DNA of 64,000 nucleotides. Source: Granulicella arctica. GTDB taxonomy: Bacteria > Acidobacteriota > Terriglobia > Terriglobales > Acidobacteriaceae. The stretch lies in contig NZ_JAGTUT010000001.1 in NCBI RefSeq assembly GCF_025685605.1, forward strand, positions 1,178,001 to 1,242,000, written 5' to 3'. Positions 54,001 to 63,042 of the stretch are shown one piece after another. Below the pieces are notes generated by a model. It saw only the letters and a program-made list of their open reading frames with translations. It was not told the DNA's origin and did no database searches. Position 1 is the first letter of the stretch. Each line of letters opens with the position of its first letter. A program made the translations under genes and the position numbers.

Positions 54001-54368
54001 TCATGATGGTGGACTTCGCCCTCGAAGCCGAGCGGAACCACGGAAAGACCTCGACTGAAGCCATCTACGAGGCTTGCCTTCTCCGCTTCCGGCCGATCAT
54101 GATGACCACCATGGCAGCGCTCCTTGGCGGTCTGCCGCTGGCCTTCGGCTCTGGTATCGGCTCCGAACTGCGGCGTCCCCTCGGCATCTCGATGGTTGGC
54201 GGCCTGCTTCTCAGCCAGGTACTTACCCTCTACACCACACCCGTCATCTACATCTTCTTTGACAACCTTGCTCAGCGCTTCTCCGGCAAGCCGTCTCATC
54301 CGAAGACTGGCAATGAGCCGGTCAACGCACCGGCAGACTCCTCCACCGCAGGCCCGGCGCACGCATGA
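51024..54368 (+). CDS. RND multidrug efflux pump (MdtB-like) with a Ser-rich insertion
   Basis: A 1114-residue inner-membrane RND transporter of the HAE1 class. [20 protein letters not shown] starts TM1, and the proton-relay aspartates D401-D402 lie in [34 protein letters not shown] and the C-terminal [20 protein letters not shown] and [20 protein letters not shown] are family blocks. About 70 residues (roughly 776-846) of Ser/Ala/Gly/Thr-rich low-complexity sequence ([28 protein letters not shown]) are inserted in the second periplasmic loop; the companion pump has only a short equivalent. It starts with TTG in a TTGA overlap and ends ATGA with the next pump gene. Confidence 0.95.
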   Translation: [1114 protein letters not shown]

Positions 54369-57300
54369 GTATCTCGACCCCATTCATCCATCGCCCGGTA
54401 GCGACGACGCTGCTGACGGTGGCGATTGCCATCGCAGGCGGCATCGCCTTCCAGGTCCTGCCAGTCTCGCCGCTGCCGCAGGTCGACTTCCCAACCATCT
54501 CGGTCAACGCCAGCCTGCCCGGAGCCAGCGCCGAGATCATGGCTTCGTCCGTCGCTACGCCCCTCGAGCGCCAGTTCGGCCACATCGCCGGTGTCACCGA
54601 GATGACCTCCGCCAGCTCGCTTGGCACGACCTCGGTCACCATCCAGTTCGATCTCAGTCGCAACATCGACGGTGCCGCGCGTGACGTCGAGGCCGGCATC
54701 AACGCCGCACGCACCTACCTGCCAGCCAATCTGCCCGGCAACCCGACCTATCGCAAGGTTAACCCGGCCGATGCGCCGATCATGATCCTCGGCCTCACCT
54801 CGGATAAGTACGACACGGGCAAGCTCTACGACGAGGCTTCAACCGTCATCCAGCAGAAGATCTCGCAGATCCAGGGAGTCGGCCAGGTCAATCCCGGTGG
54901 CGGTGCCCTGCCCTCGGTCCGCGTCGAGGTGAACCCGACCAAGCTCGCCAGCTTTGGCTTGGCGATGTCGAACCTCCAATCCGTCCTCAGCCTCCAGAAC
55001 TCCGACCTCGCGCGGGGCCAGATCACGGACGGCAACACTACGGCGGATATCGTCGCCAATGGCCAGATCTCCCACGCCGTGGACTACAAACCGCTCATCG
55101 TCGGCTATAACAACGGTGCAGCCGTCCGCCTTGAAGACGTAGCCGATGTGATCGACTCCACGCAGAACATCCGCACCGCAGGCTATCTGAACGGCAAACG
55201 CGCCGTGACGCTCATCGTCTTCCGCCAGCCCGGCGCAAACATCATCCAGACCATCGACAGGATCCGAGCCCAGCTTCCCTCGATTGAAGCCTCCATTCCT
55301 AAAGGCATCACGACGACCATCGTGCTTGACCGCACCACCACCATCCGCGCGTCGGTCAACGACGTCGAGCGCACGCTCATCATCTCGATCCTGCTGGTCA
55401 TCCTGGTGGTCTTCATCTTCCTGCGGAACGGTCGCGCTACGCTGATTCCCGCCGTCGCCGTACCCGTCTCGCTCATCGGCACCTTCGCCGTGATGTACAT
55501 GTTCGGCTTCTCGCTCGATAACCTCTCCCTGATGGCGCTCACCATCTCGACTGGCTTCGTAGTCGACGATGCGATCGTCGTGATGGAGAACATCGCCCGC
55601 CATCTTGAAGACGGTATGGAGCCCTTTGCTGCGGCTCTCCTCGGCGCGAAGGAGATCGGCTTCACCGTCATCTCCATCAGCATCTCGCTGATTGCCGTCT
55701 TCATCCCGCTGCTCCTTATGGGCGGCATCGTCGGACGCCTCTTCCGCGAGTTCGCCATCACGCTCTCGACCGCCATCCTCGTCTCCATGGTCATCTCGCT
55801 CACGACGACCCCGATGATGTGCGCCTACCTCCTCAAGAGTGAGCATGGCAAAGAGCACGGCCGCTTCTACAAGGTCACCGAGCGCTTCTTCGACTGGATT
55901 CTTTCGGTCTACCGGCGCAGTCTTCACTGGGTTCTTGAGAACCCCGGCCTCACCCTGACCGTCCTTGCGCTCACCATCGCCCTCAACGTCGTCATCATCG
56001 TCAAGATTCCTAAGGGCTTCTTCCCGCAGCAGGATACGGGCGCGCTCGGCGGCGGTCTCCAGGGCCCGCAGGATTCCTCCTTCCCAGCCATGAACGACTC
56101 ACTTCAGCGCATCGAAGCGGTCGTTGGGAAAGATCCCGCCGTCCAGAACGTCATCGGCTTTACCGGTGGCCAGGGTGCCTCAAACACCGGCAACCTCTTC
56201 GTCATCCTCAAGCCCCTCAACATCCGCAAGATCGGTGCAGCCGATGTCATCAACCGGATCCGGCCGCAACTGAACCGCCTGCCCGTAGCCTCCGCCTTCC
56301 TACAGGCCTCGCAGGATCTGCGTATCGGTGGTCGCGGCGGGAACGCGCTCTACCAATACACCATCCAGGCCGACAACGTCACCGACCTGCAGACCTGGGG
56401 GCCGAAGCTCCTTGCTGAGATGAAGCGTCTACCCGGCTTTCAGGACGTCAACTCCGACCAGCAGAACGGTGGCCTGGATGAGCTTGTCACCATCGACCGC
56501 GTCACCGCAGCGCGCCTTGGCCAGACCGCTCAATCGATCGATGCCGGACTTTACAGCGCCTTCGGTCAATCCCAGGTTTCGCTCATCTACACGCAGTTGA
56601 ACCAGTACTATGTCGTCCTCGAAGTCGCTCCCCAATACTGGCAGACGCCCGATGGCCTCAAGAACATCTACTTCCACACCGCAAGCGCCAGCAGCACCAC
56701 GGCCAGCGGCAACACCCCGCTCTTTACCATGTCCTCGGCAAAGGCCACCACCACGCCGCTCGCGCTCAACCACACCGGCCTCTTCCCCTCGGTGACCGTC
56801 TCGTTCAATCTCGCACCCGGCGTCTCGCTCAGCGACGCTACGCTCGAGATTGGCCAGATGCAACAGAAGCTCGGCACTCCCTCAAGCATTCGCGGCTTCT
56901 TCGCCGGAACCCTGCAGGCCTACCAGGCCTCACTGAGCAGCGAGCCCGTGCTCATCCTTACTGCTATCCTCGCCGTCTATATCGTTCTGGGAATCCTGTA
57001 TGAGAGCCTGGTCCATCCGCTCACCATTCTCTCGACAATCCCTTCGGCCAGCGTCGGCGCCATGCTCGCCCTCCTCCTCTTCAAGGAGGACCTGAACGTC
57101 ATCTCCATCATCGGCATCGTGCTGCTTATCGGCATCGTAAAGAAGAACGCCATCATGATGATCGACTTCGCCCTCCAGGCCGAGCGCGAGCAGGGGATGA
57201 ACACCGAAGACGCCATCTTCGAGGCCTGCATGCTGCGCTTCCGGCCCATTTTGATGACCACGATGGCCGCCCTCTTCGGCGCGCTGCCCCTCGCCTTCGG

Positions 57301-57490
57301 TACCGGCACAGGCTCGGAGTTGCGCCGTCCCCTCGGCATCACCATCGTCGGCGGCCTCATCGTCAGCCAGCTTCTGACGCTCTACACCACGCCCGTCGTC
57401 TATCTCACGCTTGATCGTCTCCGCTTGCGCATCCAGGGCAAGACCCATGACGACTTTCACCCGGAACTGCACCCCGTCTCAGCCGACTAA
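54365..57490 (+). CDS. RND multidrug efflux pump (MdtC-like)
   Basis: A 1041-residue RND pump, similar to but distinct from the preceding one. Blocks include [20 protein letters not shown], the [20 protein letters not shown] loop, D401-D402 in [54 protein letters not shown] and [15 protein letters not shown]. Paired RND genes behind one adaptor recall MdtBC, which works as a heteromultimer in Enterobacteria; this analogy is family knowledge. A TAATG junction (stop TAA, start at 57490) connects it to the outer-membrane factor. The substrate range is unknown. Confidence 0.95.
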   Translation: [1041 protein letters not shown]

Positions 57491-59022
57491 TGGACCTCTC
57501 GAACCCTATGACCAGCCTTCGCTCCAAAGCCGCCCTCACCGCCCTTGCGGCCCTGTTCGTTACAGGCTGCCGCGTCGGTCCCAAATACCACGTGCCACCG
57601 GCCATTGCGACTGCACCGCCTCCTGCTGTCTACAAGGAGTCTCCGACGCAGTTCGCGGAGCAGGATGGCTGGAAGGTCGCGCAGCCGCAGGACGCCATGC
57701 TCCACGGCAAGTGGTGGGAGATCTACGAAGAGCCCGAACTGAACACCCTCGAAGATCAGCTCAATATCAACAACCAGAACATCCGCGTCTCCTTCGAAAA
57801 CTTCATGGCTGCGCGCACCCTCATTACGCAGGCACGCTCGCAACTCTACCCAAACGTCTCCATCGGTCCGACTTACGATCGGTCGCGCACCTCCTCGAAT
57901 CTAACCAACTCCACCAACGCCAACACAGGTCGCCAGAGCAGCGTCGGCACACTGCCCGCAACCGTCTCGTGGGAGCCGGATCTCTGGGGTCGCATCCGCA
58001 ACCAGATCCGCGTCGAGCAATACAACGCCCAGATCAGTGCTGCCGATCTTGAAAACGAGCGCCTCACCGAGCAGGCCGCCCTGGCCAATGCCTTCTTCGA
58101 ACTACGCGGCCAGGACGCCCTGAGCCAGATCTATGCTGAGACGATCGCCGCCGACAAAGCGGCACTTACCTACACCCAGACGCAGTACGAACTCGGCATC
58201 GGCGACCGCATCTCCGTAGTCGAAGCTGAAAACACGCTCCAGAACGCAACCTCGACCGCCATCAATCTGGGAATTGCGCGCGCCCAGTACGAGCATGCCA
58301 TCGCCATGCTCATCGGCACAGCAGCGTCCGGCTTCTCAGTACCCGTAAAGCCCATGCTGAAGACACCGCCCCCTATACCGGTTGGCATCCCTTCCCAACT
58401 TCTCGAGCGCCGCCCCGACATCGCCGCAACCGAACGGAATATGGCCTCCGCCAACGCACAGATTGGCGTCGCTGATGCTGCCTACTATCCCGCACTCACG
58501 CTCAGTGCAACCGGCGGCTTTGAAAGTTCCTCCTTCAAGCACCTCTTCGACATCGCCAGCCGCTTCTGGTCCATCGGACCCACCATCTCGGAGACGGTCT
58601 ATGACGCCGGCCTGCGACGCGCGACCGTCAACCAGTATGTCTCTGTCTACAACGCCAATGTTGCTACCTACCGCCAGACCGTCCTCGCTGCGTTTCAGCA
58701 GGTGGAGGACAACCTGGCCTCCGTCCGCATCCTACAGCAGCAAATCATCCAGCAGGAGCTGGCGCAAAAGTCCGCTCAGGAGTTCGTCGACCTCGAACTT
58801 GCTCGCTTTCAGACCGGCATCGATCCGTACGTGGACGTAGTCACGGCGCAGACGACCCTGCTCGCCGACCGGCAGACCCTTGCCAGTCTGCACGTCCAGC
58901 AGGTCACCGCCTCGGTCAACCTGATCGAAGCACTCGGCGGCGGATGGGATGTGACGCAACTTGCGACTCCGGCGCAGGTCTCGAAAAAGCTGACCAAAGC
59001 TGAGACGCAGATCGACAAGTAG
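57490..59022 (+). CDS. Outer-membrane efflux lipoprotein (NodT/OprM family)
   Basis: A 510-residue outer-membrane factor. The lipobox FVTGC puts the lipidated cysteine at C27, followed by RVGPKYHVPP as in OprM relatives. WWEIYEEPELNTLEDQL, the first helical hairpin (NQNIRVSFENFMAARTLITQ), SWEPDLWGRIRNQIRVEQ and DIAATERNMASANAQIGVAD are typical, and the two TolC-like repeats are visible. It should trimerise as the exit duct for the two RND pumps. It begins in a TAATG overlap; a second ATG six codons later is an alternative start. It closes the four-gene efflux operon. Confidence 0.94.
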   Translation: MDLSNPMTSLRSKAALTALAALFVTGCRVGPKYHVPPAIATAPPPAVYKESPTQFAEQDGWKVAQPQDAMLHGKWWEIYEEPELNTLEDQLNINNQNIRVSFENFMAARTLITQARSQLYPNVSIGPTYDRSRTSSNLTNSTNANTGRQSSVGTLPATVSWEPDLWGRIRNQIRVEQYNAQISAADLENERLTEQAALANAFFELRGQDALSQIYAETIAADKAALTYTQTQYELGIGDRISVVEAENTLQNATSTAINLGIARAQYEHAIAMLIGTAASGFSVPVKPMLKTPPPIPVGIPSQLLERRPDIAATERNMASANAQIGVADAAYYPALTLSATGGFESSSFKHLFDIASRFWSIGPTISETVYDAGLRRATVNQYVSVYNANVATYRQTVLAAFQQVEDNLASVRILQQQIIQQELAQKSAQEFVDLELARFQTGIDPYVDVVTAQTTLLADRQTLASLHVQQVTASVNLIEALGGGWDVTQLATPAQVSKKLTKAETQIDK

Positions 59023-59193
59023 TCGCGCAGCAAAACATCCTCCAGGCCGCACCCCACGCTACTCTTCGAGAAAGCGAGCGTCTGCACGCGAGCGCAGCTG
59101 TCCGTTCGGTCTTCTGTGCATCACACGAACAAGGCTGTAAGCGATCTTCTATACTCGCCACACCAGAACGGCATCTGCCGAATCGGAGTAACC

Positions 59194-60759
59194 ATGTATC
59201 GTCCCCTGGCCTATGCTGCTGTATTGCTCGCCCTCGCTGCCCCGGCCCATGCCCATGCCCAGACTGAAGAGATCACCGTCGACGCGCACGGTCCCACAAC
59301 GCCCTTTCCGCACTTCTGGGAGAAGACCTTTGGCTCAGGCCGCGCCATCCTTTCGCTCCGGCAGGACTATCGCGACGATCTCGACACAGTTCATGCTGCC
59401 ACGAACTTTGAGTCCGTCCGCTTCCACGGCATCTTCAACGATGAAGTAGGCCTCTACGATCCAGACCGCCAGGTGAAAAACCCCGGTCTCGCCGCCGAGG
59501 CCCTTCAGACGGATTCGATCTACAACTTCTCCTACATCGACCACATCTACGACGGCTTGCTGGCCCACCACGTTCGACCCTTTGTCGAACTCTCCTTCAT
59601 GCCGCAGAAGATGTCGTCCGACCCCAAGGCCATTCATCCCTTCTGGTATCACCCCAACGTCGCTCCTCCAAAGGATTACGCTACGTGGGACGCCATGATC
59701 ACGGCCTTCGCCAAACACCTTATCGATCGGTACGGCGCTGAAGAGGTCTCCACCTGGTACTTCGAAGTCTGGAATGAGCCGAACCTGGACTTCTGGGGCG
59801 GTCGCCCGAACCAGTCCACCTACTTCGAACTCTACGACCACACGGCTCGCGCCCTCAAGGCTGTCAATCCGAAGCTCATCGTCGGCGGCCCCTCCACCGC
59901 GCAGGCGGCCTGGGTTCCCGATTTTCTCGCGCATACCAAGCAGGGCAACATCCCTGTCGACTTCGTCAGCACTCACGTCTACGGCAACGACACCGCCGAT
60001 AACGTCCTCAAAACGAACGAGAATGTTCCACGCGACCAGATGGTCTACCGCTCAGTCAAGAAGGTCCACGAGGAGATCCTGAAGTCCGCCTATCCGAAGA
60101 TCCCGCTGATCTTCTCCGAGTACAACGCCAGCTATGCGAACGAGCCCAACGTCACGGACACCGTCTACATGGGACCATGGCTTGCGAACACCATTCGCCA
60201 GTGCGACGGCCTCATCCAGAGCATGAGCTACTGGTCGTTCTCCGACGTCTTCGAAGAACAGGGCGTCGTGCGCACACCGTTCTATGGCGGCTTCGGCGTC
60301 ATCGCCGAGGACGACATCAAGAAGCCCGCCTTCAACGCTTTCTCGATGCTTCACCGTCTGGGCGACCAGCGCATCCATCTCGACGCTACCGACGCAATCG
60401 CCACCCGGGCAGCAAAGGGTGGAGTAGCTATCGCCCTCTGGAACTACGCCCCACCCTTCGGCGAAGGTGCGGCCTATACCCCACCCCCGACTACTCCCGG
60501 TACGTCCAAGACCATCTCACTCACCCTCAAAGGCGTTGCCGCCGGAGCGGCAGTCGAGATCTGGCAGCTTGATGCTGACCACGGCAACGTCGTGAAAACC
60601 TTCGACGCCATGGGCCGGCCAGCAGCGCCAAGCCGGAAACAGATCGTCGAACTTCAGGCCGCAGGCAAGCTCCCCGCACCGCGCATGGAACATCTCGCAG
60701 GAGGCAAGCTGAATCTGACGATACCCAGTCAGGGACTGGTCGTTCTGTCGGTCAAGTAG
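59194..60759 (+). CDS. Secreted GH39-like glycoside hydrolase, second copy
   Basis: A 521-residue exported enzyme related to the protein at 30335. A signal peptide covers residues 1 to about 23 (AAVLLALAAPAHAHAQ). The mature protein starts with the shared HFWEKTFGSGRAILSLRQDY stretch. Acid/base E195 lies in YFEVWNEPN and the nucleophile E309 in LIFSEYN, where the first copy has FWTEWN. HPFWYHPNVAPPKDYATW and a C-terminal beta-sandwich (VEIWQLDADHGNVVKTF) follow. GGAG 5 nt before the ATG fixes the start; upstream in-frame ATGs have none. It stands alone, without receptor or regulator, and the changed nucleophile context suggests a different sugar preference. Confidence 0.9.
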   Translation: MYRPLAYAAVLLALAAPAHAHAQTEEITVDAHGPTTPFPHFWEKTFGSGRAILSLRQDYRDDLDTVHAATNFESVRFHGIFNDEVGLYDPDRQVKNPGLAAEALQTDSIYNFSYIDHIYDGLLAHHVRPFVELSFMPQKMSSDPKAIHPFWYHPNVAPPKDYATWDAMITAFAKHLIDRYGAEEVSTWYFEVWNEPNLDFWGGRPNQSTYFELYDHTARALKAVNPKLIVGGPSTAQAAWVPDFLAHTKQGNIPVDFVSTHVYGNDTADNVLKTNENVPRDQMVYRSVKKVHEEILKSAYPKIPLIFSEYNASYANEPNVTDTVYMGPWLANTIRQCDGLIQSMSYWSFSDVFEEQGVVRTPFYGGFGVIAEDDIKKPAFNAFSMLHRLGDQRIHLDATDAIATRAAKGGVAIALWNYAPPFGEGAAYTPPPTTPGTSKTISLTLKGVAAGAAVEIWQLDADHGNVVKTFDAMGRPAAPSRKQIVELQAAGKLPAPRMEHLAGGKLNLTIPSQGLVVLSVK

Positions 60760-61174
60760 TCGCGGCCTTCCAAAAGAGCTGTAAAGCCCGCTTTTCATAC
60801 CGTAGAACGAACAAGTGCCTTGTCGATAACGACTTACGGGTTGAAGATAGGCAAACAAAGTTGGCCGGTTAGTTTCGTTCCATCCGATATACTTGGAATT
60901 GAAGTAAATCAAGCCCCTGCCGCAAGCAGGGGCTTTTCTTATAGACACATCCTTAGCTTTTAGAATGAGTACTTTGCTTCTAACCTCAGTCGTTACAATA
61001 CTTTACCTTGACCGTAAGACCTATGTACAAGCAAGCAAGGCACTTAAAGTCCACGACCAGAATGGAAATTACCCGCTACGTCAGAAGCCTCACCGTACGC
61101 CTGTCCTTTCGTTGATATCAAAAGCCGCTCGCAAGAGGTCGAAGCTTTCCTGCATCTCTATACCCAGGAGTCTT
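60760..61174. other. Gene-free gap after the second GH39 gene
   Basis: 415 nt. It contains a clear intrinsic terminator at 60911-60935 and a TATACT box at 60888-60893 without a good -35. The second half is the leader of the DUF1440-type gene. A longer frame starting at 60965 is possible but has no ribosome site. Confidence 0.65.
60911..60940 (+). terminator. Intrinsic terminator
   Basis: A 10-bp GC-rich stem AAGCCCCTGC/GCAGGGGCTT with loop CGCAA followed by TTTCTT. It is about 150 nt downstream of the GH39 stop and presumably ends that transcript. Confidence 0.8.
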
Positions 61175-61645
61175 ATGCCCGATACGCATTATGCACCTCC
61201 CCGTTCGATCGCTAAGGGCTTAATTATCGGACTCATCGCCGGCATGGCTGGGTCCGCTGCAAAGACCGTTGGCGAGCTGATCTATCAGCCCCGCACGCTA
61301 GGCCAGACGCCTCCACCGCTTGTGCTGGCGGACAAGATAGTGGGTCATCCAGTCGCTCACCCGACGGCAGTCATCCAGGCGATTCACTATGGCTTCGGAG
61401 GTCTGACGGGCGCGGTCTACGGCGCAGCGGCCGAGGTCTTCCCTATCGTCACGACCGGCTACGGCAGCGTCTTCGGCGTCGTGTTGCAACTCTTTACCCA
61501 TGAAAGCCTCGTTCCTCTAGCCGGGCTCGACGTGCCGGCGACCCAGCAACCCGCACGCGAACACCTGAGCGAACTCTTCTCGCACATCCTCTTCGGCATC
61601 TGCACCGAGGCTGTTCGACGCATCCTGTGCAAGCGCTACGCCTAG
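61175..61645 (+). CDS. YagU/DUF1440-like inner-membrane protein
   Basis: A 156-residue membrane protein. SIAKGLIIGLIAGMAGSAAK opens the first helix, GELIYQPRTLGQTPPPLV and HPTAVIQAIHYGFGGLTGAVYGA follow, and there are about four hydrophobic segments. The blocks fit the DUF1440 (YagU) family, whose E. coli member is linked to acid resistance; the mechanism is unknown. AGGAG 4 nt before the ATG at 61175 decides the start; the frame is open upstream to 60965, but without a ribosome site or hydrophobic content. It is a single gene between unrelated neighbours. Confidence 0.8.
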   Translation: MPDTHYAPPRSIAKGLIIGLIAGMAGSAAKTVGELIYQPRTLGQTPPPLVLADKIVGHPVAHPTAVIQAIHYGFGGLTGAVYGAAAEVFPIVTTGYGSVFGVVLQLFTHESLVPLAGLDVPATQQPAREHLSELFSHILFGICTEAVRRILCKRYA

Positions 61646-61713
61646 AACTTCACCCGGCCAACACTGGCAGCTTTCCTGCACGAACCGCCGGTCGCTACCG
61701 GTAGAGTGAGACG

Positions 61714-63042
61714 ATGCCAGAAACGATGGAACAGGTTGACGGAAAAAAGGTATTCGCCAAGATCGCCTGGCGGCTGATCCCCTACATCTTCATCCTCTAC
61801 ATCCTCGCGTACCTCGACCGCGTCAACGTAGGCTTCGCCGCGTTAGAGATGAAGCGCGATCTGAGCCTCAGCGACACCGTCTACGGCACCGGGGCGGGCA
61901 TCTTCTTTCTCGGCTCTTCACTCTTCGATCTGCCCAGCAACCTGCTGCTCCAGAAGGTCGGGCCCCGCCGCTGGATCGCCCGCATCATGATCACCTGGGG
62001 CATCATTGCAACCTGCATGATGTTCGTCAAAGGCGCGCATTCGTTCTACGCGATGCGCTTCTTCCTGGGTGTCAGCGAGGCTGGATTCTTTCCCGGCATG
62101 ATCCTCTACCTGACCTACTGGTTCCCCTCTCGCGAGCGCGCCCGAGCCGTGGCCACCTTCATGACCGCCACCGCGATAGCCGGTGTGGTCGGCGCCCCGA
62201 TATCGAGTTCCCTGCTGAAGCTGGAAGGCACCATGCACCTGCATGGCTGGCAGTGGCTCTTCCTGGTAGAGGGCATACCGACCTTCCTCATGGGCATCTC
62301 CGTCCTCTTCATGCTGAAGGACCGGCCCGACGATGCGACATGGCTAACCGAACCCGAGAAGAAGTGGCTCGACGAGGAGTTGGAGCGGGACCAAAAGGCA
62401 GGCGGCGCCTCCGAACACCACTCTCTCAAGGACGCCTTCAAGAACAAGATGGTCTGGGTGCTGGCGGGCATCTTCTTTCTCGACCAGGTCGGCATCTACA
62501 CGGTGAACCTTTGGATGCCGCTCATCCTGAACAGCTTTATGCATGGGACCGGAGCTGCAACGGGCAGCGCCATCTCGCCAGCCGATGCGAGCCATATCGC
62601 CAAGTTCGCGACGGTGCCCTATGCCGCTGCGGCGATCTTCATGGTGCTGATCGGATGGACGAGCGACCGGTCAGGCGAGCGGCGCTGGCATATTGCAGGC
62701 TGTCTGCTGCTGAGCGCACTTGGATTTGGATGGGCCGGAGCCGCGCATAGCCTGTCGGCTGCGCTGATTGCGATGACCCTGGCAGCGGTCGGTTACTGGA
62801 GCATCATGGGGCCGTTCTGGGCGTTGCCGACAAGAATTCTTAGTGGTCCTGCAGCGGCTGGCGGCGTCGCAATCATTACGATGGTCGGCGGAGTTGGTGG
62901 ATTTCTCGGACCGTATCTGACCGGGCGCCTCAAAGACCTGACGCACGGCTACAGCGGCGGGCTATACACCATAGCCGGACTGGCGGTGCTTGGAGCGGCT
63001 CTGTGCGCCGCGCTTGCGAAGCCAAAGGAGGATGCGGCTTAG
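61714..63042 (+). CDS. MFS transporter, anion:cation symporter (ACS) family
   Basis: A 442-residue transporter with about twelve membrane helices. LIPYIFILYILAYLDRVNVG in helix 1, GAGIFFLGSSLFDLPSNLLL, the G-x3-D/R loop GPRRWIARIMITWG, FFLGVSEAGFFPGMILYL and YWFPSRERARAVA are ACS-family signatures (glucarate, phthalate and tartrate carriers). The central loop is charged. It should import a small organic anion by proton symport. Its stop overlaps the convergent monooxygenase stop by 4 nt, so the two may belong to one locus. The substrate is unknown. Confidence 0.92.
   Translation: MPETMEQVDGKKVFAKIAWRLIPYIFILYILAYLDRVNVGFAALEMKRDLSLSDTVYGTGAGIFFLGSSLFDLPSNLLLQKVGPRRWIARIMITWGIIATCMMFVKGAHSFYAMRFFLGVSEAGFFPGMILYLTYWFPSRERARAVATFMTATAIAGVVGAPISSSLLKLEGTMHLHGWQWLFLVEGIPTFLMGISVLFMLKDRPDDATWLTEPEKKWLDEELERDQKAGGASEHHSLKDAFKNKMVWVLAGIFFLDQVGIYTVNLWMPLILNSFMHGTGAATGSAISPADASHIAKFATVPYAAAAIFMVLIGWTSDRSGERRWHIAGCLLLSALGFGWAGAAHSLSAALIAMTLAAVGYWSIMGPFWALPTRILSGPAAAGGVAIITMVGGVGGFLGPYLTGRLKDLTHGYSGGLYTIAGLAVLGAALCAALAKPKEDAA

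Noticed and set aside
54839..55927. 362-codon minus-strand frame over the second RND pump
   Set aside because: Asp/Glu/Arg-rich shadow of a well-conserved pump gene.
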